DNA of 64,000 nt from Enteractinococcus helveticum (GTDB taxonomy: Bacteria; Actinomycetota; Actinomycetes; Actinomycetales; Micrococcaceae), in assembly GCF_020742345.1 (NCBI RefSeq), contig NZ_DYXC01000098.1:11853-75852 (forward strand). The letters run 5' to 3'. Numbering within the stretch: the stretch's first letter is position 1; the number at the start of each line of letters is the position of its first letter. A program made the translations under genes and the position numbers. Positions 9,620 through 20,098 of the stretch are shown one piece after another. Under the pieces are notes generated by a model. That model made no database searches and was not told the DNA's origin. It saw only the letters and a list, made by a program, of their open reading frames with translations.

Positions 9620-10371
9620 TTACCCTGGAAAACGTTACAAAAACCTATGGAACCGAAACCACCATCGGACCTATCAGCGTGGAGATCCCGTCCGGGGGCA
9701 TTACCTCGTTGGTCGGCCCCAACGGTGCAGGAAAATCCACGGTATTGACGATGATGGGTCGCCTCCTGAACCCGGATACTGGACGCATCACCGTTGGTGG
9801 GTTGGATGTGGCCAAAGCCAGATCCAACGACGTCGCCAAGAAACTGGCTATTCTGCGTCAGGAAAACCACTTCGTCACTCGACTCACCGTCCGTCAGCTA
9901 ATCGGTTTTGGCCGCTACCCGCATTCGCGTGGACGTCTCACAGTCGAAGACGAGCGCCACATCAATGAGGCCCTAGATTTCTTAAACCTTGGGGCGCTGC
10001 AGGACAGATATTTAGATGAACTCTCCGGCGGACAGCGACAGCGGGCTTATGTTGCGATGGTGCTGGCACAAGACACTGAATATGTGTTCTTAGACGAACC
10101 GCTAAATAACCTGGATATGAGCCACTCGGTACAGATGATGCGCCAGTTGCGTGCCGCAGCCGATGAGCTGGGTCGCACCGTGATCGTCGTGATGCACGAC
10201 ATTAACTTCGCGTCCCGGTACTCAGACAATATCTTGGCCATGAATGACGGCCAGGTCACGCATTTCGACACGTGTGCAGACACCATGAAGTCCTCGGTTC
10301 TGACCGAAATTTTCGGCACCTCGGTGCGTATTATCGACGACGTCGATGGACCACTTGCCGTCTACTTCTAA
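9616..10371 (+). CDS. Iron-siderophore ABC transporter ATP-binding protein
   Basis: Cytoplasmic ATPase (FecE/FepC class) energizing the importer. Walker A is 'GPNGAGKST' near residue 35, the ABC signature 'LSGGQRQRA' near 139, and Walker B 'YVFLDEP' is followed by the H-loop 'VVMHDINFA'. At 251 aa it is of normal length. It overlaps the second permease gene (ATGA) and ends the operon, 38 bp short of a convergent gene. Confidence 0.95.
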   Translation: MITLENVTKTYGTETTIGPISVEIPSGGITSLVGPNGAGKSTVLTMMGRLLNPDTGRITVGGLDVAKARSNDVAKKLAILRQENHFVTRLTVRQLIGFGRYPHSRGRLTVEDERHINEALDFLNLGALQDRYLDELSGGQRQRAYVAMVLAQDTEYVFLDEPLNNLDMSHSVQMMRQLRAAADELGRTVIVVMHDINFASRYSDNILAMNDGQVTHFDTCADTMKSSVLTEIFGTSVRIIDDVDGPLAVYF

Positions 10372-10409
10372 TCGCGCGTGACGTCATGGCATCAGTAACA
10401 CTTCTTTGC

Positions 10410-11336
10410 CTACGGGACGATCATCACGGTTCCGCGCGCATGCGATAGTGTGGTTCGAGAAACCGACCCCAGCAAAAGACTGGCGAAGCCGCCATGACCA
10501 CGCGTGCCCAGTACGGTCAGCTGGGCGCGTTGTGTGCAATCGATCATGGCCTCGGCCGGCAGTTTCCGCTCGACCACCGGTGATATCTCGACCCCGGGAA
10601 CCTCGTGTTGCAAGACCTGCACTTCGGCCATCAACGAGCTCATCATGTCCTCGTGAATCTGTTGTTCCATTTTCTCGTTGGACGCCAAATACCAGACGGT
10701 CGAGGTGCCTGTGAAATGGGGTTGAGCCTGGATCAGTTCCAGCGTGACGCCCAGCCGCTTGGCCTCCTGGGCGGCCACCAGTGCTGCATTACGAGCGAGG
10801 TCGGAACCATCTACCCCCACCGCAACCGGCCGGGTATCCGGAGTGGTTGCGATGCCCTTGGTTTCTGCTTCATCACCGGAGTCTGCACTGTAGACGATCA
10901 CGGTGGGGCAATGTGCGTGAGCGGGCAAGGCTGAAGCAACCGAACCCAGTACACTACCCCAGAATTTGCCCAGGCCACGGCGACCCACCACAATGAGTTG
11001 GGCATCGGCAGATAATTTGACCAACCAATCGGTTGCATCCCCGATCAGTGCTCGATAAGAGACCTCACCCGGGTAACGCTGCTCTGCTAGCAGTTTCTCA
11101 GCCTCAGCGAGTTTGTCTTCGGCCAGCCGGCGAGCCGGATCTTCGACCTGGGCGCCGGACATGCTGCGAATGTAATCGCTATATGGAAACACAAATGCTG
11201 AGGCGACCGTCAACGGTGCATTGCGCAAGGCAGCTGTTTGAGCAGCCCAGTACAGTGCATCAATGGCATGGGGTGAACCGTCGAATCCAACGACGACGCC
11301 CGGGTTCTTGTGCTCAGATGATGATGGGATGCTCAT
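10410..11336 (-). CDS. Universal stress protein with two UspA domains
   Basis: Tandem Usp protein, 308 aa. Each half is a Rossmann-like UspA domain with its own ATP loop: 'GRRGLGKFWGSVLGS' in the first and 'GTRGHGGFASLLLGS' in the second, so both halves look able to bind ATP. The start at 11336 is chosen for the SD GGAGG 8 bp upstream and because 'VVVGFDGS' follows shortly. Two-domain Usps in actinobacteria are often tied to dormancy or stress, but the specific role is unknown. Confidence 0.9.
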   Translation of the reverse strand: MSIPSSSEHKNPGVVVGFDGSPHAIDALYWAAQTAALRNAPLTVASAFVFPYSDYIRSMSGAQVEDPARRLAEDKLAEAEKLLAEQRYPGEVSYRALIGDATDWLVKLSADAQLIVVGRRGLGKFWGSVLGSVASALPAHAHCPTVIVYSADSGDEAETKGIATTPDTRPVAVGVDGSDLARNAALVAAQEAKRLGVTLELIQAQPHFTGTSTVWYLASNEKMEQQIHEDMMSSLMAEVQVLQHEVPGVEISPVVERKLPAEAMIDCTQRAQLTVLGTRGHGGFASLLLGSVSRTTLSHARGTVMIVP

Positions 11337-11422
11337 GCCGAAGACCTCCATGACTAGGATCGTGATTGCTTCCATGGTAGACCACGGCGTCATACCACGC
11401 ATCACAACGACCATGGGGTGCG

Positions 11423-12715
11423 TTAGATTGGTTGGACAACCATTGCATATCGGGCATCGCCGACACGTGTCAGCACCAGGGTCAGGTGTTCACCGGATGC
11501 CGGTTTTTTGGTATTGCGTCCCTGCATCAGTGTGCGTCGCAACTCTTCCGGTGAGACATCGACGCCACGCTTTTTAATATCGAGCCGAGTGACATTGTGT
11601 TCTTTGACGTACCCACGCAATGTCTTGATCTTATAGGGCAGCACTTCGATGATCCGATAGCCGGTGGCAAACGGCGTCTCCTGATACACATCAGAACAGA
11701 AATAGGCGATGTGCTCATCGAGTTGCCGTCCGGCGGCAGCATTGGTTGGATCGTCGTTCATAAAGCGTTCCACCATCAGGTCGGTGACCAGTCCGGAACG
11801 AATTACTGCGCCGTTGGGTTCATAGAGATACCCGGTGGCGCCGGCGATTCCAGTAACCGGAACCTGTGGGGAGCTACCAAAATTGGTTGACGACGTGAGC
11901 TCTGCGGCACCGGAGGCGTCAATGACCAGTGCTGCCCGGCGAATATCGGAACGTTGGGCCAGGTTGAACCACAACACGGCTTCGACCACGCTGCCGTGTA
12001 AGGAAACCCACTGGGCTTCAGCAGTGTCAGGAATGACGTTGTGCGCCAGAGCCGGACCGAGTTTAACCCCCAACGGGTAGCCGGCGTCGGCCAGTTCCTC
12101 AACGAAGGACAGGGGAGGGGAGAACGCCTCGGGATCAAAAATCCGCACGGTGCCCGACGAGAGGGTCTCACGACGTGCCGGATCCAGCCAGTAACCGCGA
12201 GCGGTTCCTTCGGCGGCGGGGTGGTCGGTAACCCATTGCATCGCATCAGCAACTTCGACACTGGCATGTGGGAACGGCATGAGGTTGATCGTGGTTGCTG
12301 CGGCGGTGGTCTCATCAATTTCGACGGCGGTTACGGCAATGTCCAATCCGGCGATGGCCAGCGAATCTGCTCCCAGCCCCGAACCCAGGTCGATAACCTC
12401 ATCGACTCCGGCACGAGCAAAACGCCGTGCATGATGTGCGGCAACTTGTAACGAGGTGGCCTGTTGTAGACCGGCGTCGGTAAAGAGCATCTGTTCAACG
12501 AAGGGCCCAAATTTTGCGGCAGCTTGAGTCCGTAATTTCAGTTGTGTCAACACTGAATTCACGATGGGTGGCGCATAACCCTGGCCACGAAGTCGTTCAG
12601 CAAGCGCGAGCGTATCAGCGCTGGCATACTCACCGCTGCGCCATAACTCGTTGAGTAGCTTAAACCCCTTCGGGGTCAGGACGCCGGCAAGTTCAGAAGC
12701 AGTTGAATCAGACAC
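11423..12715 (-). CDS. Class I SAM-dependent methyltransferase with THUMP-like domain
   Basis: The SAM-binding loop 'VIDLGSGLGADSLAIAG' and acidic 'VEIDE' define a Rossmann methyltransferase, followed by 'YWLDPARRE', a family hallmark. The last ~130 residues ('GYLYEPNGAVIRSGLV' onward) match the THUMP-like domain found in these proteins. The substrate is presumed to be nucleic acid, but no target can be read from sequence. The start is GTG (12715); length 430 aa. Confidence 0.85.
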   Translation of the reverse strand: MSDSTASELAGVLTPKGFKLLNELWRSGEYASADTLALAERLRGQGYAPPIVNSVLTQLKLRTQAAAKFGPFVEQMLFTDAGLQQATSLQVAAHHARRFARAGVDEVIDLGSGLGADSLAIAGLDIAVTAVEIDETTAAATTINLMPFPHASVEVADAMQWVTDHPAAEGTARGYWLDPARRETLSSGTVRIFDPEAFSPPLSFVEELADAGYPLGVKLGPALAHNVIPDTAEAQWVSLHGSVVEAVLWFNLAQRSDIRRAALVIDASGAAELTSSTNFGSSPQVPVTGIAGATGYLYEPNGAVIRSGLVTDLMVERFMNDDPTNAAAGRQLDEHIAYFCSDVYQETPFATGYRIIEVLPYKIKTLRGYVKEHNVTRLDIKKRGVDVSPEELRRTLMQGRNTKKPASGEHLTLVLTRVGDARYAMVVQPI

Positions 12716-12736
12716 AACCTCCAGCGTACCCGGTTC

Positions 12737-13998
12737 TTAGCGGCCGGGTGTATCCACGAAGTGGCGCCGTCGGGCGATGATCTTGGCCAATAGTGCACCC
12801 GGACGACGCTGGGCTAACGGCAAGACCCGATAGCCCGCGCTCAAGGCCACAAACGCTAACAGCGCTGCGATCAGACTGGCCCAAAATGGTCCCGGTGCGC
12901 CCCAGAGGGCAAGACACGGGGCAGAAACCAGCGGGAAGATCGCGCCACCAAAGAATCGAAATGCAGAAAACGCTGACGACGAAATATGCCGTGGCAGCTC
13001 CGTGGCGTTCAGGGCCCCTTCGGTAAAGATCGTATTGGCTGCGCCTTGGACGCCACCTAAGAAAATGATGCCGATGATGACGACCGTCAAATTGTGTGTA
13101 TTCAGTGCCAGAACCACAAAGCCCACGGCTATCATCGTCAGGGTGATCAGGATAGCGGGGAGCATACCGAGGTATTTGATCATCGGTGCCGGCAGGGTCA
13201 ACGAAAAGATCGCCAGTGCGGTACCCCAGCCGAAGAATACGGCGCCCAGCATCAACGACGAGTGCCCGACCCCGGATGCTTGCGCGGCAGTGGCCACGGC
13301 GTGCGGGGCATAGGCCAGTAGACATATGATCGTAAAGTTGCCCATGAACGAGGCGGTTGACCACAACAACAGTGGCTTCATACTCAGGGCTCGCAAGCCT
13401 GCTGTCACCGGGGCCGCGGAGGTTTTTGGTAGCGGCTTGACGAATACCAGGACGGTGGTGGCCGCGATCGTCATCAGCACTGCGGTGCCCAGAAATGGGG
13501 CACGCCAGGAAATGGTCCCCAGTGTGCCCCTACCAGTGGGCCAAGCGCCATCCCGAACCCAACGGCTGCCTCATATAAAATGATCGCCGGGGCAGACCCG
13601 CCGGACGATGCGCCAACAATTCCGGCCAGTGCCATCGTGACGAATAAGGCGTTGCCGAACCCCCAGCCAGCACGCAGTCCGATGACCTGCCCGATGGTGT
13701 CAGAGAGTCCGGCCATGCTGGCAAAGACCACGATGATGATTAACCCGGTGACCAGGGTGGTTCGAATACCGAGGCGTGCCGAGATCGCTGCGGCAAAGAA
13801 CATCGTGCAGGCGGTGACAAATAAATAGGAGGTGAACAGCAGCATGGATTCCAGGGCTGTGGCGTCCAGGGAATCAGCAATTGTCGGCAGAATCGGAGAC
13901 ACCAACCCAATGCCGACAAACGAGACGGCTGTTGCAAAGGTGATAGCCCAGACGCTGGCGGGCTGGTGGATCAAGCGGCCAGTGGTCGCACTGGACAT
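12737..13998 (-). pseudogene. MFS transporter, interrupted by a 1-bp frameshift
   Basis: A 12-helix major facilitator split into two frames. The N-terminal part starts at 13998 and runs with about five helices to 'LGPLVG', then turns into nonsense; the C-terminal part resumes in another frame with 'GTLGTISWRAPFLGTAVLM'. Adding one base in the four-C run at 13527-13530 (G on the coding strand) joins the parts into one 420-aa frame with a normal loop. A deletion in a homopolymer is the simplest cause: true inactivation, slippage-prone phase variation, or a sequencing error. It sits just downstream of a MarR regulator, suggesting a regulated drug exporter. Confidence 0.8.
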
Positions 13999-14021
13999 GA
14001 CTAATCAGCTGCTTTCGACAA

Positions 14022-14522
14022 TTAGGCGTTCCCTGTCAGATCATTGGCCAAGGTCTCTAGTAACTCCACGGCATGCTCAATGACGGCATAGTCGGCTGCG
14101 GAGAAGTTTTCTAGCATCGGTTGCAGGACCGTGGCTACCTGGCTGCGATACTCATCCAACATGTGCTGCCCCTGATCGGTGAGCTCGACCAGTTGGGCTC
14201 GCGCATCGGCTGGATCGGGTGCACGTACGACCAAGCCGCCATCCGCCAACCGGTTAACCGCAGAAGTCATCGCCGGCTGCGAAATGGATTCATAACTTGC
14301 CATGTGTGAGATCCGCTGTGGTCCGTGGCGTTCGATATAGCCCAGCGCTCGCATTGAGACCGCAGAAATTTCAATGTTGGCTACCTGGGTGACAACTCGG
14401 GCAAAACGTGACGAGGCTGAGACGATTTGATTAGCCAGCGGCCGCTGATCGGCTGAGGTGCCCTGCTGTTGTTCGGTGTGATGATTTGCGTCAGGCTGGT
14501 CCGCGTCATCAGAAGAATGCAT
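14022..14522 (-). CDS. MarR-family transcriptional regulator
   Basis: Winged-helix repressor of the MarR family. 'RISHMASYESISQPAMTSAV' is the recognition helix-turn-helix and 'GGLVVRAPDPADARAQLVEL' the wing with its conserved D-x-R. The start at 14522 is set by promoter geometry: a -10 TATAAT ends 6 bp before this ATG, so the mRNA would be leaderless. A longer frame from 14558 would begin inside the -35. The target is probably the adjacent MFS gene and itself. Length 166 aa. Confidence 0.88.
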   Translation of the reverse strand: MHSSDDADQPDANHHTEQQQGTSADQRPLANQIVSASSRFARVVTQVANIEISAVSMRALGYIERHGPQRISHMASYESISQPAMTSAVNRLADGGLVVRAPDPADARAQLVELTDQGQHMLDEYRSQVATVLQPMLENFSAADYAVIEHAVELLETLANDLTGNA

Positions 14523-14528
14523 AAATAG

Positions 14529-14558
14529 ATTATATAAATGTTTTATACATATTTGCAA
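14529..14558 (-). promoter_or_regulatory. Leaderless promoter and operator of the marR gene
   Basis: Read leftward: -35 TTGCAA (14558-14553), 18-bp spacer, -10 TATAAT (14534-14529), 6 bp, then ATG at 14522. Inside the spacer and touching the -10 is the inverted repeat TATAAA-N3-TTTATA (14533-14547), a good candidate for a MarR operator. Binding there would block RNA polymerase, so autorepression is inferred. Confidence 0.7.
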
Positions 14559-14570
14559 GCGTCGAAGAAA

Positions 14571-14597
14571 TTAGCACTCTATTTGACCAAGTGCTAA
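14571..14597 (+). promoter_or_regulatory. CIRCE element 1 (HrcA operator)
   Basis: TTAGCACTC-N9-AAGTGCTAA matches the CIRCE consensus TTAGCACTC-N9-GAGTGCTAA with one mismatch in the right arm. It overlaps the groES promoter: the -35 TTGACC lies in its loop. HrcA binding here should silence groESL until heat or misfolding stress. Confidence 0.9.
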
Positions 14598-14611
14598 ACG
14601 GCGAATACAGT
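14583..14611 (+). promoter_or_regulatory. Probable groES promoter
   Basis: -35 TTGACC (14583-14588), 17-bp spacer, -10 TACAGT (14606-14611). The -35 lies inside the loop of the first CIRCE, and the predicted start near 14618 falls at the edge of the second. The promoter is thus flanked by two HrcA operators. Confidence 0.65.
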
Positions 14612-14617
14612 TGGAAA

Positions 14618-14644
14618 TTGGCACCCGCGGCATGCGAGTGCTAA
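14618..14644 (+). promoter_or_regulatory. CIRCE element 2 (HrcA operator)
   Basis: TTGGCACCC-N9-GAGTGCTAA: the right arm is a perfect CIRCE half-site and the left arm has two mismatches. It lies 20 bp after the first CIRCE, at and just after the predicted transcription start, and about 95 bp before groES. Confidence 0.82.
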
Positions 14645-14737
14645 GCCTTTAGGTTCCAGCCATCCGGCACCCGCGACGACGGTTGGCTTGCCCGGCACAT
14701 TGAACAATATTTACCTTTTACTTAGTAGGAGAGATTC

Positions 14738-15034
14738 ATGGCTGTCTCCATCAAGCCTCTAGAGGACCGTATCGTAGTTGAACCACTGGCCGCCGAGCAG
14801 ACCACTGCTTCGGGCCTTGTTATTCCTGACACCGCTCAGGAAAAACCACAGGAAGGCAAAGTTGTCGCAGTAGGCCCGGGCCGCGTTGCTGACAACGGCG
14901 AACGTATCACCGTTGACGTTGCTGAAGGCGACGTCGTGCTGTTCTCCAAATACGGTGGCACCGAAGTCAAATACGGTGGCCAGGAATTCTTAGTCCTGTC
15001 CGCTCGTGACGTGCTGGCCGTCATCGAAAAATAA
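14738..15034 (+). CDS. groES: Co-chaperonin GroES
   Basis: 10-kDa lid of the chaperonin chamber. '[12 protein letters not shown]' opens the beta barrel. The mobile loop that docks on GroEL is '[18 protein letters not shown]' (about residues 19-36), and '[16 protein letters not shown]' follows. It has 98 aa, the typical actinobacterial length, and SD GGAGAG before the ATG. It is co-transcribed with groEL after a 50-bp gap under dual CIRCE control. Confidence 0.97.
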   Translation: MAVSIKPLEDRIVVEPLAAEQTTASGLVIPDTAQEKPQEGKVVAVGPGRVADNGERITVDVAEGDVVLFSKYGGTEVKYGGQEFLVLSARDVLAVIEK

Positions 15035-15051
15035 GTCTGACACTTCGCTAA

Positions 15052-16677
<1,626 letters not shown>

Positions 16678-16703
16678 GTCCTCCTACGTCTTAGCGATCA
16701 GTC

Positions 16704-16736
16704 AAAACCTCCGCTCGATTTTCGGGCGGAGGTTTT
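16704..16736 (+). terminator. Rho-independent terminator of groESL
   Basis: An 11-bp perfect stem AAAACCTCCGC / GCGGAGGTTTT with an 11-nt loop, ending in a T-rich tail, 27 bp after the groEL stop. The A-rich 5' side could let it work in both directions. Confidence 0.88.
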
Positions 16737-16809
16737 GTTGTCAAACCAGACTGTTTGACCATGTAGGATCGAGCATGCCAAAGATCTGTGCGAACTTCAA
16801 AGGAGATTG

Positions 16810-18231
16810 TTGACGTTGTCTATTCGCAGCTGGAAAACCGTACTCGCGAGTGTCTTCGCGGCAAGTCTGACCGTAACTGGTTGCTCGAATGCGGATGACT
16901 CGACCACATCCTCTGATGAAACACAATCCACACCTCAAGAAGCCGCAACTGAGGTGGTTGACATTGCCACGGAGACTCCGGCTGGCGAAGAATCCCAACG
17001 TATCGTTGATCTGTTGAATGCCGAAGAAGATACCACCGCCGAAGACTGGGAAGCAACATTGCACCCAAGCTTCACCGAAGAAGTCTCTGTTGCAGAGCTG
17101 GTGGAGCTTTTCAACCAGAATCTTCGCCCAGCTCAACCATTCACTGTGACCAACTACGACGGCGGTGACCGCCAGGCTGTGACCACCCTGACCAGTCCAA
17201 TATCCGATCCAATCGAAATGACAGTCTCCGTGGATACGGATTCGCTCATTACGGGCCTCTTCTTTGGCCCAAGTACTGACGGTTGAAGAGCTCCGGCGTC
17301 GCTGGAGGACTGGAGCGAACTTCTCGATGATTTTCCTGCCACAGTCCATGCGTTAATCACGCCAGCGGATGCCATAGATTCTCCAGAGGCCGCCGTGCTG
17401 GCACACGGTGCTGATGAACCCGCCCCGCTAGGTTCCATCTTTAAGCTCTATGTCCTGCTGGCTGTAGCCGACGCCGTCGAAGGCGGCGATCTTGACTGGG
17501 GGACGGTACTGACGGTGTCGCCCCAGAATCGCAGCTTGCCATCCGGTGAACTCCAAGACGCCCCCGATGGTACACAGGTGACAGTGATAGAAGCCGCTAC
17601 GAAGATGATCGAGATCAGCGACAACACCGCGACCGATGTGCTCATCCAGGCGGTCGGGAGACAAGCCGTTGAGGATGCCGTTGTTCAAGCTGGTCACCAC
17701 GACCCTGCGTTGATGTGGCCCTTTGTCTCGACTCGAGAACTCTTTCAAATCGGTTGGGGCGATCCCGCATATTTAGAAATCTGGCAAAACGGAAACCAGG
17801 ACGAACAGTACGCGTTATTGGAGCAGCTGGAACATCAGTCGATCAGTCCCCATGATATTGCTGTCGGTGGTGACCCACTGTGGCCACAGGGTGTGGATTG
17901 GTACGCTTCGGCGCGAGATATCGCCTCGGTGCACGTGGCATTACAACAACACGACGACGCCACAGTGCGTGAGATTCTAAGCCAGAACCCCGGTGTAAAC
18001 CAGGATGCATGGGATTATGTGGGATATAAAGGCGGATCATCCTTAGGGGTGCTTACCGGCAGTTGGTATCTGGAAGATGCCGACGGTGAGGGATATGTGG
18101 TGGTCATCCAGGCCAACACCGATGAGCCTGCCGGAATCAGTACGAAATCCCACGCGCAGTTCTTTCAGCTCGCATCTTCGGCTATTGAATTGACGTATGA
18201 CCCCAGGCCAGCTGGAATTAGCCAGGACTGA
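16810..18231 (+). pseudogene. LpqF-like serine hydrolase lipoprotein, interrupted by one in-frame TGA
   Basis: A single frame of about 473 codons broken only by TGA at 17284-17286. The N-terminal part is a lipoprotein with lipobox 'VTGC' and an LpqF/Cpe-type N-terminal domain ending 'ITGLFFGPSTDG'. The frame then resumes ('APASLEDWSELLDDF') into a class A beta-lactamase-like domain with the Ser-x-x-Lys motif 'SIFK' and 'EISDNTATDVL', the S-D-N-like element. Family members are cell-surface serine hydrolases, seldom true beta-lactamases. Either the gene is inactive or two pieces are made; a second start is possible near 17395. The start is TTG, at 16810 or 16816, after SD AAAGGAG. Confidence 0.78.
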
Positions 18232-18404
18232 GCCTTGAGTTCCATATCCTATTCGCATACCCAGAGTTCTTCCCGGAGATCGTGTTGGGGTGGTGCGCCA
18301 CCGTTAAGTGATGACGCACCACGTGCCTGGTGTCCAGGATGTTTTCGCAGCGTGACCACGAGAGGTTCACTTCCCAGCGCTAGGTCGGCGAGGGCAGGTT
18401 GAGA

Positions 18405-19724
18405 TCAGGCCGCGGTGGCCCAGGCGATGTCGATTGCGCCGAGTGGTGGTGGGTCGCTGTTCCAGTGTTTGATCTCGGCTAATGGTGGCCGGGTCTCCAC
18501 GGTGTAGGAGTGTCCGGTTGGGGTGGTGACGGTGAGTTCATCTGGGGTGCCGGTGTAGGTCCATCCGCGGTTTTCTTTGCGCTGGTTACAGCGTCGACAG
18601 AGCCCGGTGGCATTGGTCCAACCGGTAGCCCCTCCGTCAGCCCAACGGATGCGATGATCAGATTCTTGGCACGGGCCGTTACACCATGGGGTGGCACAGG
18701 TGTCCTCACGAATTTTCAGCATCTTGGCCAGCCCGTCGGGGAAGCGGCGGGCTCGGGAGTCCATGGCCACCAGCTGCCCATCGGTGGGCCGGGTGTAGAG
18801 CCGGCGGAAAAACTTTGCCGCGTGGGGATCAGCTAGCCAGTCTTTAACCGTGCCGGCTGGCAGGGGGCCTTCGCCCAGTAACCAGGCGGGCAGATCATCA
18901 ACGCCGAAGAATGTGGTGTCGTGCATGACCACAACAACTTCGGCTCTGACCCCATCGGCGGTGGTTTGACCGGTGAGCAGCTCGACGAAGAGATCGGCCA
19001 TGACCTGATCCCGGGTCAAGGGTTCCCCGTGCTCATCGAGGGCCGCACCCGCGGAGATGCGTTTGTCCGTGAGTTGTTTGATCGTGTCCATCACCGCTAG
19101 GCCTTGGTGGGTGGGCAGTTCGGCGGTGACATACACCAACCCATCGCCGGCCGGATCCAGACAGACGCGCCGCTTGCGTTTATTCTCTGCTGCCCGGGCC
19201 TCAGCGGCCGCCCGGTCTAACCGGTAGGCGTGGCCTTGGATAAGTCGACGCAACTGGGAAGTGGAGGCCTTACCCAACCGGTGGGCAATGGCCGCATCAA
19301 TCTCGCGACGATGGGCTTCGGCAAGATGGCTGGTTTGTTCGGCGACCACCCGGGCGTGGTATTCACTGACCCGGCCCGCGTTCAACGCCGCGAAGGTCTG
19401 CGGTAACACGGTGGTCAATGCCGTGGCCGTATAGGTCAGGGCTGCCCCCACATACGGGGATTCCCCGCGAGCCAACCCCACTTCTGCTTCAATGCCTTTG
19501 AGGCGATCGGAGGTCGGGACCCGCAAGGCGGCCTCATCAGCTTCGCGGTAGTCCACAAACCTGGACGTGGTCTGTGCTTTATCGCCGGCCAGCATCCTGG
19601 TGGCTTGCTCCACCAACTGGAGCCGATCAATACAAGACTCCTGGGAATCAGGATCCGGCAACGAACTCAGCAGCGCCATCGCCCGCTGCACCGCGTTTCC
19701 TGCTGCCACATCCTGTGTATCCAT
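18405..19724 (-). CDS. DUF222 / HNH endonuclease signature protein
   Basis: Actinobacterial '13E12-repeat' type protein, 439 aa. A long helical DUF222 region is followed near residue 350 by an HNH domain: 'CATPWCNGPCQESDHRIRW' then 'NATGLCRRCNQRKE', with paired Cys for zinc and the catalytic His. Such genes are multicopy in many actinobacteria and their role is unsettled; mobile-element defence and homing have been suggested. Its composition matches the surroundings, and no flanking repeats are seen. Confidence 0.88.
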   Translation of the reverse strand: MDTQDVAAGNAVQRAMALLSSLPDPDSQESCIDRLQLVEQATRMLAGDKAQTTSRFVDYREADEAALRVPTSDRLKGIEAEVGLARGESPYVGAALTYTATALTTVLPQTFAALNAGRVSEYHARVVAEQTSHLAEAHRREIDAAIAHRLGKASTSQLRRLIQGHAYRLDRAAAEARAAENKRKRRVCLDPAGDGLVYVTAELPTHQGLAVMDTIKQLTDKRISAGAALDEHGEPLTRDQVMADLFVELLTGQTTADGVRAEVVVVMHDTTFFGVDDLPAWLLGEGPLPAGTVKDWLADPHAAKFFRRLYTRPTDGQLVAMDSRARRFPDGLAKMLKIREDTCATPWCNGPCQESDHRIRWADGGATGWTNATGLCRRCNQRKENRGWTYTGTPDELTVTTPTGHSYTVETRPPLAEIKHWNSDPPPLGAIDIAWATAA

Positions 19725-19999
19725 ATCCCCATCCTAGTCAGAGGGTAGGACATGGTAAGCCCCAATCACCCACAATGTGGACAACCGCCCCTCACCACCA
19801 CAGCTGTGGAAACCGCTACTATTGGCTATCCCGAAATTGTTGTTATAGAACAGGATCTTGTGGCGCTAAGAGTGAATTCAGACATGTGGGAGATGGCCGT
19901 CGATAGGTTAAATACTTGCTTATACGTCGGGATGACGTCTGCTAAGGATGTAAGAGTCAATGACCTCGTTGTTTGCCGATATTGTTTCGGAGGTGATCA

Positions 20000-20098
20000 A
20001 TGCCTCTTGATCCTAAGGCTCCTAAAGTTCTCAAACACTATGCTTCGGGCTATACTGTGACCCGAAGCATAAAAGAATACATAGGCCGTAGACAGTAA
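20000..20098 (+). CDS. Putative 32-aa leader peptide upstream of the glycine riboswitch
   Basis: ATG at 20000 preceded by a near-ideal SD (GGAGGTGA, 19989-19996). It encodes 32 residues starting MPLDPKAPKVLKHY and ending in a basic 'EYIGRRQ', then TAA at 20096-20098. The stop abuts the first base of the riboswitch, and an 11-bp palindrome lies inside the ORF. I do not recognise the peptide. The SD is the main reason to take it seriously; the length alone could arise by chance. Confidence 0.4.
   Translation: MPLDPKAPKVLKHYASGYTVTRSIKEYIGRRQ
20039..20071 (+). promoter_or_regulatory. Palindrome with a -10-like core upstream of the gcv riboswitch
   Basis: TATGCTTCGGG-N11-CCCGAAGCATA is a perfect 11-bp inverted repeat. 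Its 11-nt loop contains TATACT (20051-20056), a good -10 whose start would fall near 20063, 36 bp before the riboswitch. It could be an operator for a repressor of gcvPTH or an RNA hairpin. No U-tract follows, so it is not a typical terminator. Confidence 0.5.

Noticed and set aside
17284..17286. UGA recoding (tryptophan or selenocysteine), given in-frame TGA codons here and at 57104 and 57137.
   Set aside because: tsaE, tsaB, ychF and other intact genes end in TGA, and no SECIS-like element was seen; nonsense mutation is simpler.
18290..18322. Hairpin GTGGTGCG/CGCACCAC as a terminator between the LpqF-like and HNH genes.
   Set aside because: 17-nt loop and no U-tract on either strand; could be chance.
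19752..20060. 102-residue frame between the HNH gene and the glycine riboswitch as a gene.
   Set aside because: No SD, no recognisable similarity, and it overlaps the better-supported small ORF and palindrome.
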